64,000 bases of DNA from Spirosoma sp. 48-14 (GTDB lineage: Bacteria; Bacteroidota; Bacteroidia; Cytophagales; Spirosomataceae), in contig NZ_MKUD01000088.1 in assembly GCF_001898575.1 (NCBI RefSeq), positions 93,402 through 157,401 on the forward strand, in the 5' to 3' direction. Below, in pieces: positions 61,072 through 64,000 of the stretch; the stretch's first letter is position 1; every line of letters starts with the position of its first letter. Both the position numbers and the translations under genes were made by a program. Below the pieces are notes generated by a model that worked only from the letters and a program-made list of their open reading frames with translations, was not told where the DNA came from and did not search any database.

Positions 61072-61126
61072 CCCTACTCAAACAGGAGCAAGTCGACTAC
61101 ACCTGACAACTCCTGTTTGAGTGGGG
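61072..61126. terminator. Terminator at end of MbnP island
   Basis: 17-bp arms (61072-61088 and 61110-61126) with one mismatch and a 21-base loop, followed by A-rich sequence. It lies 11 bases after the MbnP stop and before the convergent methyltransferase gene, so it can serve both strands. Confidence 0.65.
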
Positions 61127-61171
61127 AAAAAACAGGAAGCATTGCATGGATAACGCGCATCGGTGTGCCGA

Positions 61172-61753
61172 CTAGATAATGCGCGGAAACAGCATCGGCA
61201 CACGCTGTCGGTAGGTTTTATAGCTATCGCCGAAGATGGACACCAGCTTTCGCTCTTCAAAATAAATGCCGATCCGAATGTAAAGCGCTGCTGCCAGAAC
61301 CAGAAGGGTATGCGACCAGGTAGGCTGGGTAATCCAGATTCCTAGCAAACACAATAGAATGCCTGTGTATAACGGATGACGAACGTACTGAAGTAACCCT
61401 GTCTGGCGCAGGCCTTGCCCCGTGTCCTGTTGGCTGCTGACGGGCCAGCCGATAAATTCGCCCAGATCATAGCCCCACAAGGCAATCAGGGCAATTCCTG
61501 CGCCAAGCATGGTAATTGGCAGACCAACCAGCGCGGTGCCTTGCCAGGTGCTAACATACTCAACCGGCGCTTTCCAGTGAAGCCATAGGACGGGTAGGAA
61601 AGTAAGTAGGGCGATTGCGTTGTATAGCAAACGATAATACCGACTGAGCCAGCCTAATCTGAGTGCTACCGTTTGTTTCAGCCATGTACTGGCAGTCAGG
61701 CTGTGAATTAAGCCAAATACAAACCAACTAGCCAGAATTAAAACATAATACAT
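61172..61753 (-). CDS. ICMT/PEMT-like membrane methyltransferase
   Basis: 193-residue integral membrane protein with about five helices. The cofactor-side motif YVRHPLYTGILLCLLGIW and the downstream FEERKLVSIFGDSYKTYRQRVPML are those of the isoprenylcysteine carboxyl methyltransferase / phospholipid N-methyltransferase group, which uses S-adenosylmethionine. Bacterial substrates are mostly unknown. It is the last gene before the flavoenzyme on the same strand, 100 bases away. Confidence 0.85.
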   Translation of the reverse strand: MYYVLILASWFVFGLIHSLTASTWLKQTVALRLGWLSRYYRLLYNAIALLTFLPVLWLHWKAPVEYVSTWQGTALVGLPITMLGAGIALIALWGYDLGEFIGWPVSSQQDTGQGLRQTGLLQYVRHPLYTGILLCLLGIWITQPTWSHTLLVLAAALYIRIGIYFEERKLVSIFGDSYKTYRQRVPMLFPRII

Positions 61754-61853
61754 AGCTAAGGGACACTAAAACGTAATTTGACTGTACCCCAAATTCATCT
61801 TAATATAGCCATAAGTCCTCTTACGACAAAAAGTAGCCTGGGGCATGGATACG

Positions 61854-63014
61854 CTAAGCCGAGAATGCACTAAACCGGAAGGGGCTGATGTCAAATTTAG
61901 TTGTTCCGATTAAGGCTAGCTCGGCCATAATCTGGCCGACGGCTGCCGAATGTTTGAAGCCGTGTCCCGAACAGGCAGAGGCCAGTAGCACATGGTCATA
62001 GTCAGGATGCTGGTCGAGGATGAAATCACCGTTGGGTGTCATCGTATACAAACAAACGACCGATTTAATGCACTGAGGCCCAATGCCGTTTAAGTTTGGC
62101 TCGACGAACTGCTCATACATACGCTGTGTTTCGGCCTGGCTAACGGTTCGGTTTACGGTATTAGGGGTGGTGGGGTATTCGTAGGTTTCAGTAGCTACTT
62201 TAAGCCCACCAGTAGGTCCGTCGATGGCAGGAAACCCATAAATGCCCTGGTCATTCAGGATAAAGATCGGCATGTTATCCGGTGTGTACTGCTCATATTT
62301 ACCCTCAACAGCGAACCAGTAAAGTACCTGGCGATACACCTGTAGCAAATTGCTATAGGGCGTTTGTCGAAGTGATTCCGTCACCCATGAACCCGTCGTC
62401 AGAATCAATTTTCTGGTTTGATAGCTACCTTTATCCGTCAAGACAGTCACGCCCGAATCGGTAGACTGAAACGAAAGCATTTGCTCATTCGTGTGAACCG
62501 ATGCACCTGCTTTTTGAGCCTGTTCCAGTTGAACACGGATGCATCGTTCAGGATGTAAAAAGCCCGCTTCGGGTTCGTAATAGCCTATATCGTTTTGGGC
62601 ATATCGGAATTGCGGGAATTCATGCCGTAGGGCGTCTGTATCCAGAATACGGTGGGTAATACCAAACTGTTCGGCTGCTTCAAGCGTAGTCGTTAACCAG
62701 CCTGGTTTATTACGGGTTTGTACGGTAGAATGTTGCTGACCTACGAAAAGCCCACCTGTAATGGTTAGTAGCTTTTCTCCCGATTGCTGTTCGAGTTCGC
62801 GCCAGATCTGGTATGAACGTAAAGTAAGCGGTACAAAATGCAGGCCTTCGCCGATGGCCTGTCGGGTAATGCGGGTATCACCGTGGGTAGAGCCCAGCGT
62901 ATGCGGAGGCTCGAACTGGTCGATACCCAGAACGTTGGGCGTCTGCCTGGAGAGCTGATACAGTGTAGCACTACCCATTGCTCCCAACCCGATAACAATA
63001 GCGTCGTAAAGCAT
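61854..63014 (-). CDS. Monomeric sarcosine oxidase / N-methyltryptophan oxidase-like
   Basis: 386-residue flavoprotein of the DAO superfamily. The FAD loop is AIVIGLGAMGSATLYQLSR (5-23), and C321 in VVCLYTMTPNGD matches the Cys that holds the flavin covalently in monomeric sarcosine oxidase; ACSGHGFKHSAAVG is also typical. It should demethylate N-methyl amino acids to formaldehyde and peroxide. I start at 63014 because the GxGxxG loop then lies at the N-terminus; the longer frame from 63059 adds an unlikely leader. Confidence 0.88.
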   Translation of the reverse strand: MLYDAIVIGLGAMGSATLYQLSRQTPNVLGIDQFEPPHTLGSTHGDTRITRQAIGEGLHFVPLTLRSYQIWRELEQQSGEKLLTITGGLFVGQQHSTVQTRNKPGWLTTTLEAAEQFGITHRILDTDALRHEFPQFRYAQNDIGYYEPEAGFLHPERCIRVQLEQAQKAGASVHTNEQMLSFQSTDSGVTVLTDKGSYQTRKLILTTGSWVTESLRQTPYSNLLQVYRQVLYWFAVEGKYEQYTPDNMPIFILNDQGIYGFPAIDGPTGGLKVATETYEYPTTPNTVNRTVSQAETQRMYEQFVEPNLNGIGPQCIKSVVCLYTMTPNGDFILDQHPDYDHVLLASACSGHGFKHSAAVGQIMAELALIGTTKFDISPFRFSAFSA

Positions 63015-63047
63015 ACACTCGTAATTAATTGCCTCCCAAAATAGTAA

Positions 63048-63126
63048 AATAAACCGCAAAGACGCGAAGCCGCCAGGAAAGACAGCAGAACTGGCTCCTG
63101 GCGACTTCGCGTCTTTGCGGTTTATT
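63048..63126. terminator. Long hairpin between barrel protein gene and flavoenzyme gene
   Basis: 31-bp arms (63048-63078 and 63096-63126) with one mismatch and a 17-base loop. The right arm ends 5 bases before the stop codon of the leftward gene at 63132, the left arm 33 bases before the flavoenzyme ATG. It can end the barrel gene's transcript; the core AACCGCAAAGACGCGAAG looks like a dispersed intergenic repeat. Confidence 0.7.
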
Positions 63127-63131
63127 CGGAG

Positions 63132-63983
63132 CTATTTCTTTTTAAGGAGGGTCGTTACTTGATGAAGCGAGTAGGCTACATTGAGGCTTAACGCGCGATT
63201 TTTAAGCTTATCATAATCGCCTGCGATAGGATCGATATTAACCAGCCCCAGCTCATAGGCCAGACTTAAACGAAGTCCCTGTGGCAATTGATACCCGGCG
63301 GTAAAAGCCAACCCGGCATCGAAGCGCTTAAAGCCCAGGTTTTTATCGAAAGCCGATACCGAAGGGGTGTTGTCGGAGTCTTTGATTTTACCCCATAAGC
63401 CGTAAGCCAGATAAAAACCTACGCCCCCAAACAGACGACCCTTGTTGCCGGGTAAGTCGTGGTTGTAGAGAATGTAGGCAGGAATTTCAAGGTATGTCAT
63501 CCGGGTTGTCGAAGTGCCCGATTTATAGGTGGTTTTGCTGCCTTTGCCAATAAGCTGGACACCATACAGCAGCGACACGTGACTAAGAAACGGGGCTTTG
63601 TCAGGCGAGGTTGTCGGACCAGATCGCGAATCGTTAGTGGCCAGCAGCGTAGTGGGGTCGGCTGGTTGAATACGACGGTTCGATGTAGGGTTATAATAAT
63701 GGATAATCTGGTTGACCAATCCCTGATTGTGAAACTGTATTGCTAAATTCAGAGCCAGCACATCGCCTGGGGTAGGGGCCGTAGCTGCGTAGGGCGTTCC
63801 GGCATAGGAGGGATTCAATAGTTTTTGCCGGACCATATCGATCGATGCCTGTAAAAAAGTATCGATCTTTCGATCTAAGTCTGTAGCGGGCCTCTGGGGT
63901 ACTTCAGGCCCGATTAACTGAGCCCATACCAGGCTGGGAAATAGCACGATGAGTAGCAAGAAAATAATGTTTTTCATGACCAT
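63132..63983 (-). CDS. Outer-membrane beta-barrel protein (PorT-like)
   Basis: 283 residues with a signal peptide (KNIIFLLLIVLFPSLVWAQ). The first 90 mature residues are polar and probably helical (DRKIDTFLQASIDMVRQKLLN); the rest has alternating strands and Gly-rich turns (VGFYLAYGLWGKIKD, AGLAFTAGYQLPQGLRLSLAYELGLVNID) as in the outer-membrane beta-barrel (OMP_b-brl_2) family. No function can be given. A second Met two residues in (63977) is an equally good start. Confidence 0.7.
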   Translation of the reverse strand: MVMKNIIFLLLIVLFPSLVWAQLIGPEVPQRPATDLDRKIDTFLQASIDMVRQKLLNPSYAGTPYAATAPTPGDVLALNLAIQFHNQGLVNQIIHYYNPTSNRRIQPADPTTLLATNDSRSGPTTSPDKAPFLSHVSLLYGVQLIGKGSKTTYKSGTSTTRMTYLEIPAYILYNHDLPGNKGRLFGGVGFYLAYGLWGKIKDSDNTPSVSAFDKNLGFKRFDAGLAFTAGYQLPQGLRLSLAYELGLVNIDPIAGDYDKLKNRALSLNVAYSLHQVTTLLKKK

Positions 63984-64000
63984 AACAGGTAAAAGTTGGC

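Overview
The window looks like a chromosomal piece of a Bacteroidota bacterium of the order Cytophagales, most like Spirosoma or a close relative. Three things point there. Several promoters fit the Bacteroidota form (TTTG, about 19-21 bases, TAnnTTTG). The gene families are typical of the group: a TonB-dependent receptor with a carboxypeptidase-like N-terminal domain, PadR plus prefix-domain FtsX permeases, and the fused RhaD. G+C is moderate, about half. This placement is by family recognition, not by a search. No rRNA, tRNA, CRISPR array or prophage was seen.

Layout. 0-2.6 kb: PAP2 phosphatase (cut by the left edge), metF, a phytanoyl-CoA dioxygenase-like gene. 2.8-11.5 kb: an L-rhamnose locus with rhaT facing left and, facing right, fused aldolase/dehydrogenase rhaD, isomerase rhaI, a rhamnulokinase, a GH105 unsaturated-uronyl hydrolase and mutarotase rhaM. 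A small RAYT/IS200-like element with nested hairpins sits between rhaD and rhaI. Together these genes import rhamnose, equilibrate its anomers, isomerise, phosphorylate and cleave it, and the GH105 links the locus to pectin (rhamnogalacturonan) oligomers. 11.5-15 kb: leftward hypothetical, VOC, secreted and NmrA-like genes. 15-21.4 kb: two tandem PadR-regulator/FtsX-permease modules that share a 16-bp operator-like site. 21.5-28 kb: VOC protein, secreted intradiol dioxygenase, sialidase-like protein, and a three-gene PaoABC-type molybdenum hydroxylase. 28-35 kb: Tat-exported class C beta-lactamase-like hydrolase, amidase, M14 peptidase and small secreted proteins. 35-43 kb: glnS, then a TolC/adaptor/RND efflux operon. 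43-47.6 kb: MFS transporter, Gfo/Idh/MocA dehydrogenase, M81 peptidase.

48-61 kb is the most interesting part. A leftward operon (MerC, DUF3299-like, COG0523 GTPase) has a palindrome on its -7 box and looks like a zinc-response operon. Divergent from it, twelve rightward genes run without a break: two paralogous small membrane proteins with an HCDGKC motif, a lipoprotein, SCO, a PepSY membrane protein, a tiny membrane ORF, a DJ-1/PfpI-YHS fusion, a TonB-dependent receptor carrying one in-frame amber codon, and an MbnP - MbnH (diheme) - CDLCGC outer-membrane protein - MbnP block. I read this as a candidate copper acquisition/handling island; the metal and the joint function are inference. The window ends with an ICMT-like methyltransferase, a SolA/sarcosine-oxidase-like flavoenzyme and an outer-membrane barrel protein.

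Intergenic regions are full of long, near-perfect inverted repeats (arms of 13-35 bp). At least two sequence families occur twice each, and two other hairpins overlap start codons.
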